Assembly (NCBI GenBank): GCA_965200645.1
Contig: CBDAUN010000002.1
Span: 248,001-312,000 of the forward strand
DNA from: CBDAUN01 sp965200645
Lineage (GTDB): Bacteria; Pseudomonadota; Gammaproteobacteria; Arenicellales; JAJDZL01
DNA: 64,000 nucleotides
Direction: 5' to 3'
The translations under genes and the position numbers were made by a program. How positions within the stretch are numbered: the first letter of the stretch is position 1; the number at the start of each line of letters is the position of its first letter. Of this stretch, positions 42,772 to 51,967 are shown one piece after another. The notes under the pieces are model-generated. The model did not search any database and had not been told where the DNA came from. It saw only the letters and a list, made by a program, of their open reading frames with translations.

Positions 42772-44352
42772 ATGAAAGATATTCACGAGCTCGAAAGAGC
42801 TTTTAATTTGGGAAAGATCAACCGTAGAGAATTCCTGCAACGCAGTGCGGCAATGGGTGCAGCGGCAGCAGTTCCGGGTGCGTTGTTTTCAAAATCAGCA
42901 TTTGGACAGGAAAGAAAATACGGTGGAGTCTTGAATTTGGGAATGGGCGGCGGATCCACCACAGACACGCTGGATCCGGGCACGCATACCGACTCTGTTG
43001 GCATCAATCTCGAATATCAAACCCGTAACCACATGACTGAGGTCAAGCCTGACGGCTCAATCGGTGGTGATCTTGCTGCTGGTTGGGAAGCTCAACCGGG
43101 TGCTATCGACTGGACTTTTGAGTTGATTAAGGGAGTTGAGTTCCACAATGGTAAAACATTAACCGCTGCGGACGTTATCTCTTCTTATCAGCATCACATC
43201 CGTGAGGAATCTACTTCGGCAATTGCAGATCAAATGCGACAAATCGACTCCATGAAAGCGGATGGGGATTACACAATTCACTTTAAGTTGAAGTCCGGTA
43301 ACGCTGACTTTCCTTGGATTCTGAGTGACTATCACGCATCCGTCTTTCCGACAGAAGGTTGGGAATCAGGTGTCGGAAGTGGTCCGATGAAGTTAGTTTC
43401 CTACGAACCGGGTGTGCGGTCCGAGACAGCACGCAATGAAAATTACTTTAAGAGCGGTTTGCCATATTTTGACGGTTGCGTCATTACAGTAATTGCTGAT
43501 TCCGCCGCTCGTGACAACGCCTTAAAAACAGGTCAAGTGCATACCACAAATCGTGTATCGCAGCGAACCGCTACATTGCTGGACAAAGCACCTGGAGTCG
43601 CGGTTCACAAGATCGTTGGTACGAAACACTATACGGTTCCGATGCTGGTAGACAAACCACCTTTTGATAACGTTAAGGTCCGACAAGCATTGCGTCTGGC
43701 AATAGACCGACCGGCACTATTGGCTACAGTGCTCGGTGGACACGGGGAAATTGGTAATGATTTGCCGATTGGCCGTCAACAGGAGTATTACAACACTGAC
43801 CTGCCTCAACGCGAATACGATCCCGACCAAGCCCGATTCCTGCTGAAGGAAGCTGGTATGGAAGGGTTGTCCGTTGAGCTTTCGGCTGCTGATGCGGCAT
43901 TTGACGGTGCAGTTGACGCAGCGGTTCTCATGAGAGAGCACGCAGCGAAGGCCGGAATCAGCATCAATGTTATCCGTGAGCCGAATGATGGTTATTGGTC
44001 AAATGTTTGGCAGACCCGGCCATGGGCCATGTGCTACTGGTCAGGTCGACCCACCCAGGATTGGATGTGGACCATTGCTTATCAATTCGGAGGTGCATGG
44101 AACGATAACAATTGGAATAATCCTAGATTCCAAGACTTGTTGCTCCTCGCGCGAGCCGAAGTTGATCCAGTAAAGCGCAAGGACATGTATTGGGAAATGC
44201 AGCGACTGCATTGGGAAGAAGGTGGCACAGTTGTTCCACTATTCGCAGCAGACCTGATGGGAGTATCCGATGACATTCACTTGCCCGACCAAATTAGTAG
44301 CGCTTGGGAACTTGACGGTCAGAAGTGTTCGGAACGTTGGAGCTTCGCGTAA
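42772..44352 (+). CDS. Dipeptide/oligopeptide-type ABC binding protein, Tat-exported
   Basis: 526 residues from the ATG at 42772, seven bases after an AGGAGG; a TTG six codons earlier is rejected. The leader has a twin-arginine motif INRREFLQRSAAMG followed by an Ala-rich stretch and ALFSKSAFG. The mature part is an SBP family 5 receptor: YGGVLNLGMGGGSTTDTLDPG, WTFELIKGVEFHNGKTLTAADV and RQALRLAIDRPALLATVLGG. It delivers peptide-like or other small ligands to the permease pair encoded directly downstream. Upstream enolase and FAH genes suggest the cargo may be a non-peptide acid derivative, which is common in this receptor family. Confidence 0.9.
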   Translation: MKDIHELERAFNLGKINRREFLQRSAAMGAAAAVPGALFSKSAFGQERKYGGVLNLGMGGGSTTDTLDPGTHTDSVGINLEYQTRNHMTEVKPDGSIGGDLAAGWEAQPGAIDWTFELIKGVEFHNGKTLTAADVISSYQHHIREESTSAIADQMRQIDSMKADGDYTIHFKLKSGNADFPWILSDYHASVFPTEGWESGVGSGPMKLVSYEPGVRSETARNENYFKSGLPYFDGCVITVIADSAARDNALKTGQVHTTNRVSQRTATLLDKAPGVAVHKIVGTKHYTVPMLVDKPPFDNVKVRQALRLAIDRPALLATVLGGHGEIGNDLPIGRQQEYYNTDLPQREYDPDQARFLLKEAGMEGLSVELSAADAAFDGAVDAAVLMREHAAKAGISINVIREPNDGYWSNVWQTRPWAMCYWSGRPTQDWMWTIAYQFGGAWNDNNWNNPRFQDLLLLARAEVDPVKRKDMYWEMQRLHWEEGGTVVPLFAADLMGVSDDIHLPDQISSAWELDGQKCSERWSFA

Positions 44353-44398
44353 CAATAGAGCGGATTTGATTCGAATTTCTGCAGGCTAATATCGAAAA

Positions 44399-45352
44399 AT
44401 GGGACTACTAAATCTCATTGCACGGCGTTCAGCTTTCGGATTGATTACGCTAATTGTTATCACAATATTAATATCTTTGGCAGTAGAGGCGTTGCCCGGT
44501 GATTTCGCCGAGCAGCGCCTTGGCCAGGCTGCTACCCCGGAAACTGTTCAGGCGATTCGCGCACAACTTGGTTTAGACCGACCGGTAGTCGTTCGCTACT
44601 GGGATTGGCTGAGCAGTTTTGTTCAGGGCGACATGGGCATTTCCTTAGCCAACTCACGACCCGTCTCCGAATTAATGGCGAGTCGGTTAACCAACACTTT
44701 ATTCCTGGCGGTGACTGCTGCGATTGTGGCTGTACCGCTGGCGCTGTTTTTAGGAATATTGGCAGCGCTTTATCGTGAGTCGTTTCTCGACAAGATGATT
44801 TCGACGATTACGCTCGGCGCAATTTCATTGCCCGAGTTTTTTATCGGCTACATGCTGGTCGCACTGTTCGCCGTGCAGTGGCAATTTTTTCCTGCCATTT
44901 CTAATTTGTCGGATTCCATGAGTTTTTGGGAGAAGATCTATATCTCCATATTACCCATAGCTACATTGTCGTTAGTAACGGTAGCTCATATGATGAGGAT
45001 GACACGAGCAGCCATCATTAATTTGATGCAAAGTCCCTTTATCGAGATGGCAAATCTAAAAGGGTTGAAACGTGCTCGAATTATCGTGAATCACGCACTG
45101 CCAAATGCACTTTCACCGATCATTAACGTCATCGTACTGAATTTAGCCTACCTTGTAGTAGGTGTTGTTGTTGTCGAAGTCGTATTCGTGTATCCAGGTC
45201 TAGGCCTGTTAATGATCGATTCGGTAACAGCACGAGATTTACCAATTGTGCAGGCGTGCATACTTATTTTTGGCGCCACGTACATATTTTTGAATATGCT
45301 TGCAGATATTCTTGCCATCGTCAGTAATCCTCGAATGCGGCATCCACGTTAG
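44399..45352 (+). CDS. ABC permease, DppB-type (first system)
   Basis: 317 residues, six helices. The N-terminal ARRSAFGLITLIVITILISL helix, the following AEQRLGQAATPETVQAIRAQLGLD periplasmic segment and the C-terminal FVYPGLGLLMIDSVTARDLP are standard for DppB/OppB. The EAA coupling loop is EMANLKGLKRARIIVNHALPN. It begins 46 bases after the binding-protein gene and is followed 12 bases later by its partner permease. Confidence 0.9.
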   Translation: MGLLNLIARRSAFGLITLIVITILISLAVEALPGDFAEQRLGQAATPETVQAIRAQLGLDRPVVVRYWDWLSSFVQGDMGISLANSRPVSELMASRLTNTLFLAVTAAIVAVPLALFLGILAALYRESFLDKMISTITLGAISLPEFFIGYMLVALFAVQWQFFPAISNLSDSMSFWEKIYISILPIATLSLVTVAHMMRMTRAAIINLMQSPFIEMANLKGLKRARIIVNHALPNALSPIINVIVLNLAYLVVGVVVVEVVFVYPGLGLLMIDSVTARDLPIVQACILIFGATYIFLNMLADILAIVSNPRMRHPR

Positions 45353-45364
45353 CGGTTTAGAGTA

Positions 45365-46204
45365 GTGAGGAGAGCGATTAATTCGTTGAAGCGAGCTGGA
45401 TTACCGGCACAAATCAGCATCGTCATTTTGATCTTTTATGCAATCGCCGCAATTTTTGCCCCTGCCTTGGCACCCTATGGTGAGAGTGAAGTCGTTCAGC
45501 CCGTTCCGTGGGCAAGTCCAGCGGAGAGTGACACTGTTTTGGGTCTGGACCAGTTGGGTCGTGACCTATACAGTAGAGTACTGTACGGTGCGAGAAATAC
45601 CATTGCACTGGCCTTGGGCATTACCTGTTTAGCATTCTTCATGGGCATGGCGGCAGGATTTTTTGCGGCCGCTGTCGGTAGTTGGGTGGACATACTACTG
45701 AGTCGCTTCGTTGACATCATCATGGCTTTCCCGACACTGTTTTTCGCCTTGATCGTATTGTCAATATTTGGCACATCAATTCCTGTCATGGTATTCGTGA
45801 TTGCAATTCTCGATTCTACACGTGTGTACAGGATTTCCCGGGCATTGGCCATGGACATAAATGTGATGGAGTACGTAGAAGTAGCAAGATTGCGCGGCGA
45901 AGGCTTGGTTTGGATTATGCGTAGAGAAATATTTCCAAACACCTTGACGCCATTACTGGCCGAGTTTGGCCTCAGATTCTGTTTTGTATTTTTGTTCATC
46001 AGTTCGCTGAGTTTTTTGGGTATTGGAATTCAGCCACCAGCTGCAGACTGGGGTGCTATGGTTCGGGAAAACGGAGTCGCGATTACTTACGGAATTTTTA
46101 CCCCACTTGTACCTGCGGCGGCAATCGCTGTTCTAACGATTGCAGTGAACTTAATTGTTGACTGGTTCCAGCGTAAAACTGCCGGGCTTCGAGAAGAATA
46201 CTAG
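45365..46204 (+). CDS. ABC permease, DppC-type (first system)
   Basis: 279 residues from a GTG. The segment VLGLDQLGRDLYSRVLYGARNTI is the invariant DppC/OppC signature, and the EAA loop is YVEVARLRGEGLVWIMRREIFPN. The C-terminal SSLSFLGIGIQPPAADWGAMV is likewise typical. It forms the channel with the DppB-type protein. Twenty-four bases separate it from the ATPase gene. Confidence 0.9.
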   Translation: MRRAINSLKRAGLPAQISIVILIFYAIAAIFAPALAPYGESEVVQPVPWASPAESDTVLGLDQLGRDLYSRVLYGARNTIALALGITCLAFFMGMAAGFFAAAVGSWVDILLSRFVDIIMAFPTLFFALIVLSIFGTSIPVMVFVIAILDSTRVYRISRALAMDINVMEYVEVARLRGEGLVWIMRREIFPNTLTPLLAEFGLRFCFVFLFISSLSFLGIGIQPPAADWGAMVRENGVAITYGIFTPLVPAAAIAVLTIAVNLIVDWFQRKTAGLREEY

Positions 46205-46228
46205 TAGGACGTAGACGGATCGATTCAA

Positions 46229-47857
46229 GTGCCTGAAAAGTCTGATCAATTATTGACAATACGAGGTCTTCGCATAGACGGTTTCGCCGACGAAGCCTGG
46301 AAGCCAATTGTAAATGGTGTCGACGTTGACTTAAAGCGCGGCGAAGTGCTCGGTCTAATTGGCGAATCCGGTGCAGGCAAGTCCACCATCGGCATCGCTG
46401 CGATGGGCTACACCAGACCGGGATGTAAGATAGTTGGCGGTACAATCGACTTTGATGGAATTCCGATTCACGAACAAACCACAGAAGAATTACGCGAAAT
46501 TCGCGGTGTGCGAATGTCCTATGTTGCGCAAAGTGCGGCTGCCTCTTTCAATCCAGCACATCGTCTGATTGATCAATATGCTGAAACACCGGTTCAGCAC
46601 GGAGTCATGAAATTTCAGCAGGCTGCCAACAACGCCCGGGCAATTTATGCACGACTGGAACTGCCTGACCCAGACAACATCGGAAACAGGTTTCCGCATC
46701 AGGTGTCTGGCGGACAACTGCAAAGAGCCATGGTTGCGATGGCTATGTCCTGCGAACCAGATCTAATCGTTTTCGATGAACCAACAACCGCATTGGACGT
46801 AACGACTCAGATTGAAGTCCTTGCTGCAATAAAGGATGTGGTGAGAACGTTCAATACAGCGGCCATATACATCACGCATGATTTGGCAGTGGTGGTTCAG
46901 TTGGCAGACCGCATCATGGTATTGCGTTACGGGGATCTGGTTGAGGAAGGAAACACCAGAGATATTCTGTACAATCCAAAGGAGAAGTACACGCAGGATC
47001 TGTTAGCTGTTCGTACTTTTCGTAAAGATGATGAGGAAAGTCAGGCAGATGAGGAGCCGATCATCAAGGTAACTGACCTGCACGCTTCATATGCAGGTGG
47101 AATCAAAGTACTGGATGACATCAATCTTGATGTCCATCGTTGCCGAACAATTGCAGTTGTAGGAGAATCCGGGAGCGGCAAGAGCACGCTTGCTCGGGCA
47201 ATTACTGGACTTCTGCCGCCTTCCCAAGGCTCTGTGATGTACTCCGGGGTCGAACTCGCTCGCTCATATAAGGACCGACCGAAGGAGCAACTCAGAAACA
47301 TCCAAATGATTTATCAAATGCCTGATGTAGCTCTAAATCCGCGCCAGAAGTTACGCGATGTTATTGGTCGACCACTCGGATTTTATTACGGGATGTCAGG
47401 TAGCAAGCGCGAGCAGCGGGTCAAGGAATTGCTGGAAATGATAGAACTGCCAACTAATTTCATTGGCCGATATCCTCCAGAGTTGTCCGGTGGACAAAAG
47501 CAGAGGGTATGTATCGCCCGAGCACTGGCGGCCAGCCCCGAAGTGATTATTTGCGACGAAGTCACTTCTGCATTGGACCAATTGGTGGCTGAGGAAATAC
47601 TTAAGTTGCTACATAGACTTCAACAGGAGTTGGAAATTACTTATCTTTTCATCACGCACGATTTGGCTACGGTTAAGGCCATTGCTGATGAAATTGTTGT
47701 TATGCTTCAGGGACGAATTGTTGAAAGCGGTGACAAGGAAGAGGTTCTAGCACCGCCCCACCATGACTACACTGAACTGCTTTTGGGTTCAGTACCTGAG
47801 ATGGACCCCGACTGGCTTGATGGAGTCTTAGAGTCGAGGCGATCTGTTGCTGGCTGA
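46229..47857 (+). CDS. Fused dipeptide-type ABC ATPase (DppD-DppF, first system)
   Basis: 542 residues from a GTG: two complete ATPase domains in one chain. The first has Walker A GESGAGKS, signature VSGGQLQRAMVAMAMS and Walker B LIVFDEPTTALD; the second has GESGSGKSTLARAITG, LSGGQKQRVCIARALAAS and VIICDEVTSALDQ. The C-terminal oligopeptide-type zinc or iron-sulfur extension is short or absent here, unlike in the second system. In the second Walker B, the usual D-E-P reads D-E-V, a tolerated variant. It powers the preceding permeases, and the permease genes of a second system begin 59 bases later. Confidence 0.9.
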   Translation: MPEKSDQLLTIRGLRIDGFADEAWKPIVNGVDVDLKRGEVLGLIGESGAGKSTIGIAAMGYTRPGCKIVGGTIDFDGIPIHEQTTEELREIRGVRMSYVAQSAAASFNPAHRLIDQYAETPVQHGVMKFQQAANNARAIYARLELPDPDNIGNRFPHQVSGGQLQRAMVAMAMSCEPDLIVFDEPTTALDVTTQIEVLAAIKDVVRTFNTAAIYITHDLAVVVQLADRIMVLRYGDLVEEGNTRDILYNPKEKYTQDLLAVRTFRKDDEESQADEEPIIKVTDLHASYAGGIKVLDDINLDVHRCRTIAVVGESGSGKSTLARAITGLLPPSQGSVMYSGVELARSYKDRPKEQLRNIQMIYQMPDVALNPRQKLRDVIGRPLGFYYGMSGSKREQRVKELLEMIELPTNFIGRYPPELSGGQKQRVCIARALAASPEVIICDEVTSALDQLVAEEILKLLHRLQQELEITYLFITHDLATVKAIADEIVVMLQGRIVESGDKEEVLAPPHHDYTELLLGSVPEMDPDWLDGVLESRRSVAG

Positions 47858-47916
47858 TGAAGCCAGTGAAAAGCTGTCCTACCATCGTTTCAGATGGTTC
47901 AAATTGAGTTAGCGAA

Positions 47917-48849
47917 GTGATTATTCTCATTAGCAAACGCTTCGCTACCATGCTACTGACAATGTTGGTGGTATCTTTAGTACTTTTTTTACTGTTGGAA
48001 TTTGATGTTGCTTCAGTCGCGGTTAAAGTTTTAGGTCCATACAGCACCGAAGCTCAGCGGGAAATTTGGTTGGAAACCAACGGCTATAACGAACCCGTTG
48101 TCTTTCGCTACATCACTTGGCTGGGTAACTTTCTTGTGGGGGATTTTGGCGTATCTACGATCTACAAAATTCCTGTTTCGGAAGTGCTGTGGCCGAGGCT
48201 GTGGAACACAACAATACTCGCCTTTTGGGTGTTCGTGCTTTTGGTCCCAATTTCCCTGGTGTTGGGAATCCTCTCAGGAATGCGTGAAGGCACCAAAATG
48301 GACCGAACGATCTCTGTAGTCAGTATTTTGACGACATCGGTTCCTGAGTTCGCAAGTACCGTTTTCTTCTCTGGAATCTTTGTATTTTCGCTGCAGTGGT
48401 TGCCTGGCACAAGCAGTATGTTTGACGGTTTTGACTGGAAGCAGATGATTCTGCCAGTGCTTGTGTTGCTAATTTACGACTTCGGTTATGTAACACGAAT
48501 GACTCGTGCCTCAATGGCAGAAGTCATGACAACCCATTACGTGCGAACTGCTGTATTGAAGGGTTTGCCCTTTCGTAAGGTCATTTTGAAGCACGCGTTG
48601 CGTAATGCATTGATTGCACCGTTTACAGTTTTAATGCTGCAGGTAAATTGGCTGTTGTCAGGGGTGATCGTAGTAGAATTCTTTTACGCATATAAGGGAT
48701 TTGGGGCGTTGTTGCTTGATGCTGCATTGCGTCAGGATGTGTACCTCATTGAAGCGTGCACAATGGTCGCAGTTTTTGTAGTGGTAATGACGCAGTTGCT
48801 ATCCGATATCGCCTACACCTATTTAAATCCTCGAATTCGATTCAACTAA
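47917..48849 (+). CDS. ABC permease, DppB-type (second system)
   Basis: 310 residues from a GTG, with ISKRFATMLLTMLVVSLVLF as first helix, a periplasmic loop ending EIWLETNGYNEPVVFRYITW, the EAA loop YVRTAVLKGLPFRKVILKHALRN and the closing AYKGFGALLLDAALRQDVY. It is clearly a DppB-type permease but differs strongly from the one at 44399, so the two systems are not a recent duplication. It is followed after eight bases by its partner. Confidence 0.9.
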   Translation: MIILISKRFATMLLTMLVVSLVLFLLLEFDVASVAVKVLGPYSTEAQREIWLETNGYNEPVVFRYITWLGNFLVGDFGVSTIYKIPVSEVLWPRLWNTTILAFWVFVLLVPISLVLGILSGMREGTKMDRTISVVSILTTSVPEFASTVFFSGIFVFSLQWLPGTSSMFDGFDWKQMILPVLVLLIYDFGYVTRMTRASMAEVMTTHYVRTAVLKGLPFRKVILKHALRNALIAPFTVLMLQVNWLLSGVIVVEFFYAYKGFGALLLDAALRQDVYLIEACTMVAVFVVVMTQLLSDIAYTYLNPRIRFN

Positions 48850-48857
48850 TTTAATTC

Positions 48858-49754
48858 ATGGCTGAAGCGGCAATCACTCGGGACAACACTCGCTCTCCTT
48901 TGTTGAGGGGACTACTGCGAATAGCGCACAGTGTTGCTCTGTTGCGGGAAAGTTGGGTAGGCATGATTGGTGCCTTTCTTGTAGGATTTTGGGTGCTAGT
49001 TGCAATATTTGCACCACTAATTTCTCCCTATGAGCCAAATGCCACAATTATGCCGTTGCAGAAGATCGGTGCTGTTGCACCCGATGGAGGCAGATTTTGG
49101 TTGGGTACTGATCATATCGGACGCGACATTCTTTCGCGATTGATTTGGGGTTCAAGAACAGTGCTGTTCTATGCACCAGTTGCTACATTCAGTGCCTATA
49201 TTGTGGGTATCGTGATGGGATTGGTTGCGGGATACTACCGAGGCTGGGTGGATGACGTGCTATCTAGAATCGGCGATATGATTTTGTCCTTTCCAGTTCT
49301 TGTGTTGTACATCATCATCATTTCAACTGTCGGTGCATCTGGTTTAAATATTGTCGTAGCAATCGTCTTTGCAAGTGGTCCGGCAATTATGAGAATTGTC
49401 AGAGGACTGGTGCTCGATTTAAGAAATCGCGACTACATTGCAGCTGCCCAAACTCGTGGCGAGTCGGCTTGGCGAATTATGCTGGTTGAGTTACTTCCCA
49501 ACGCTCGTGGTCCGTTGATTGTGGACGGTTGTCTACGCATGGGTTACGTCATTATCAATATTGGAGTGCTTGGATTTCTGGGTCTCGGACTACCACCACC
49601 GGATCCGGATTGGGGTGGCATGATTAACGAAACTCGCCAAATGGCATTGACATTTCCACATATGACCGTATTGCCCTGTATAGCAATATCCACGCTGGTG
49701 CTGGGATTTAATCTATTGGCTGACGGACTACGTGAGATTTCACTGCGTGATTAG
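48858..49754 (+). CDS. ABC permease, DppC-type (second system)
   Basis: 298 residues. A long cytoplasmic N-terminus precedes the first helix; FWLGTDHIGRDILSRLIWGSRT is the invariant periplasmic segment, YIAAAQTRGESAWRIMLVELLPN the EAA loop and LGFLGLGLPPPDPDWGGMI the C-terminal signature. It pairs with the preceding permease. The ATPase gene follows 18 bases later. Confidence 0.9.
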   Translation: MAEAAITRDNTRSPLLRGLLRIAHSVALLRESWVGMIGAFLVGFWVLVAIFAPLISPYEPNATIMPLQKIGAVAPDGGRFWLGTDHIGRDILSRLIWGSRTVLFYAPVATFSAYIVGIVMGLVAGYYRGWVDDVLSRIGDMILSFPVLVLYIIIISTVGASGLNIVVAIVFASGPAIMRIVRGLVLDLRNRDYIAAAQTRGESAWRIMLVELLPNARGPLIVDGCLRMGYVIINIGVLGFLGLGLPPPDPDWGGMINETRQMALTFPHMTVLPCIAISTLVLGFNLLADGLREISLRD

Positions 49755-49772
49755 ATACGGGTATTTTGAATT

Positions 49773-51887
49773 ATGGCGAGTGACGATCAACCTGTACTAA
49801 AGATTCAAAATCTGGATATATCGTATTTCACCAGAGCAGGTGAAATACCGGCTGTTGTCGACTTTTCGCTCGAAGTGAAACGTGGTGAAACCATTGGGCT
49901 GGTAGGCGAGTCTGGTTGCGGTAAGTCAACTGTTGCCATGGCAATCATGCAGTACATGGGGCATAACGGAGCCGTTCGACGAGGCACTATAGAATTTAAG
50001 GGGCGCGACTTGACTAAGCTGTCGGAAGAAGAACTTCGACAGGTGCGCGGCAAGGAAATATCCATGATTTACCAAGAGCCGTTTGCCGCACTTAATCCCA
50101 GTATGACCATTGGAAATCAGTTGATTGAAGTTCCCTTGGCTCATGAAAACATAACTGAAGGCGAAGCACTAGATCGTGCTCGTCAGATCCTTGTTGATGT
50201 GAACATTCCGGACCCCGACCGAATTCTACAATCCTATCCGCACCAACTTTCGGGTGGACAGCAACAACGTGTAGTCATAGCAATGGGACTGTTATCAAGT
50301 CCTGATTTGCTGTTGCTGGATGAACCAACTACTGCATTGGATGTCACGGTCGAAGCGGGAATCGTAAAGTTAATTGCAAACATTAGCAAAAAATTCGGTA
50401 CTTCTCAGATTTACATTTCCCACAATTTGGGATTGATTTTGGAGACCTGCGACCGGGTTTTTGTGATGTATTCGGGTGAAGTAGTAGAGGAGGGTAGAAT
50501 AAAGCCGCTGTTTAAAACTCCTCGTCACCCCTATACGCATGGATTATTTGGCTGTATTGCTTTACCCACCGCTGACAAGAATGCAGCTCCATTGAAGCCA
50601 ATTCGAGGGCAGCTTCCATTACCTCATGAACGACCACCGGGCTGTAACTTTGGTCCTCGATGTGACTTCTTTCAGGCAGGTCGATGCGATGGCCAAGACA
50701 TTCCGGTTGAGGAAGTCCCTGACGAAGAGGCGGGATCCAAGACTCACAGAGTTCGTTGCTTGCGCTGGCAGGAAATCGAACAAACCAGGACTGTAGGTGA
50801 GTCGCTCAAAACAGCAGAAGAATTAGGAGATTCGGTGTTGACCGTAGAAGGCATGCAGAAGTACTACAAGTTGCATGACCGATCTTTGAAAGCTGTGATT
50901 TCGGGTGAAAGTATCAAATTGGTGAAGGCCAATGAGCAGATTGACTTTAATGCACACGAATCGGAGACGTTGGCCATTGTAGGTGAATCGGGTTGTGGAA
51001 AGTCTACATTAGCCAAGGTGTTGATGGGACTCGAAACAGCCACTGGCGGAAAGGTCACCCTTAAGGGTAGTGAAATTCATGATGTACCGGTGCAGGGTCG
51101 GTCACCTCAACAACTAGCTTCGATGCAGATGGTGTTTCAAAACCCATCTGATACCTTAAATCCTAGTCATACCGTAGGTGCACAGATTGCTCGATCGATC
51201 AAGAAGTTCAAAGTCGAAAGTAAGCGTGAAAAAATCCGTGATTTGGTTATGGAACTGCTGGACACAGTGAAACTACCTCGTGACTTTTATTATCGGAGGC
51301 CACGGCAGTTGTCAGGCGGCCAGAAGCAGCGAATAGGTATTGCACGGGCTTTTGCCGGTAACCCCTCGATGATCGTTGCGGATGAACCAGTTTCTGCACT
51401 CGATGTGAGTGTTGCGGCGGCGATTACGGAATTATTGACTGATATTCAACGTAAACACAAGATGACGCTGTTGTTCATCAGTCACGATTTGAGTATCGTG
51501 AGGTATTTGTCAGATCGAATTCTTGTCATGTACTTGGGACAGGTAATGGAGCAAGGTAACACGCAGGATGTATTTCAACCACCGTATCATCCATATACCG
51601 AGGCATTGCTTTCGGCCGTTCCGATTGCAGACCCAGAAATTACCAAACGCGAGATTGTTCTAGAGGGCAACTTGCCGAGTGTTTTAGACCCACCTGCGGG
51701 ATGTCCATTTGAAACACGTTGTCCACGAAAGTTAGGATCAATCTGTAAGGACCAACGCCCACCTGTTCAAACCACTGGTGACAACCACACCATTGCTTGT
51801 CACATTCCTCTTGAAGAGTTGAGTCAGTATGACCCCGTGATACAGATGCATGTACCTGAGGCAGAATCTATCTCACCAAATGGGTAG
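49773..51887 (+). CDS. Fused dipeptide/oligopeptide-type ABC ATPase (second system)
   Basis: 704 residues: two ATPase domains, each followed by an oligopeptide-type C-terminal extension. Walker A is GESGCGKS in both halves; signatures are LSGGQQQRVVIAMGLL and LSGGQKQRIGIARAFA; Walker B are LLLLDEPTTALD and MIVADEPVSALD. Cys-rich extensions ERPPGCNFGPRCDFFQAGRC and DPPAGCPFETRCPRKLGSIC would bind an iron-sulfur cluster or metal as in characterised DppD-type proteins. It drives the second permease pair. The gene ends shortly before a strong bidirectional terminator, with the presumed cognate binding-protein gene on the other side. Confidence 0.92.
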   Translation: MASDDQPVLKIQNLDISYFTRAGEIPAVVDFSLEVKRGETIGLVGESGCGKSTVAMAIMQYMGHNGAVRRGTIEFKGRDLTKLSEEELRQVRGKEISMIYQEPFAALNPSMTIGNQLIEVPLAHENITEGEALDRARQILVDVNIPDPDRILQSYPHQLSGGQQQRVVIAMGLLSSPDLLLLDEPTTALDVTVEAGIVKLIANISKKFGTSQIYISHNLGLILETCDRVFVMYSGEVVEEGRIKPLFKTPRHPYTHGLFGCIALPTADKNAAPLKPIRGQLPLPHERPPGCNFGPRCDFFQAGRCDGQDIPVEEVPDEEAGSKTHRVRCLRWQEIEQTRTVGESLKTAEELGDSVLTVEGMQKYYKLHDRSLKAVISGESIKLVKANEQIDFNAHESETLAIVGESGCGKSTLAKVLMGLETATGGKVTLKGSEIHDVPVQGRSPQQLASMQMVFQNPSDTLNPSHTVGAQIARSIKKFKVESKREKIRDLVMELLDTVKLPRDFYYRRPRQLSGGQKQRIGIARAFAGNPSMIVADEPVSALDVSVAAAITELLTDIQRKHKMTLLFISHDLSIVRYLSDRILVMYLGQVMEQGNTQDVFQPPYHPYTEALLSAVPIADPEITKREIVLEGNLPSVLDPPAGCPFETRCPRKLGSICKDQRPPVQTTGDNHTIACHIPLEELSQYDPVIQMHVPEAESISPNG

Positions 51888-51916
51888 AGTTGATTGAGTT
51901 AGAATTGAATTCAAAC

Positions 51917-51950
51917 AAAAAAGGGGAGCCTTCTAGCTCCCCTTTTTTTT
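51917..51950. terminator. Strong bidirectional intrinsic terminator
   Basis: GGGGAGC (51923-51929) and GCTCCCC (51936-51942) enclose a six-base loop and are flanked by six A before and eight T after, giving a 13-bp stem and a U-tract in both directions. It lies between the convergent ATPase (plus) and binding-protein (minus) genes and should end transcription from both. Confidence 0.92.
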
Positions 51951-51967
51951 AGAAACAATTTGAACTA

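Noticed and set aside
45496..45999. 167-codon minus-strand frame within the DppC-type permease
   Set aside because: Antisense shadow of a confidently assigned membrane protein; low-complexity translation rich in Met, Ala, Thr and Lys.
42754..49754. The two peptide-type importers as a recent tandem duplication
   Set aside because: Corresponding permeases share only the family-invariant stretches, and the ATPases differ in length (542 versus 704 residues) and in Cys-rich tails.
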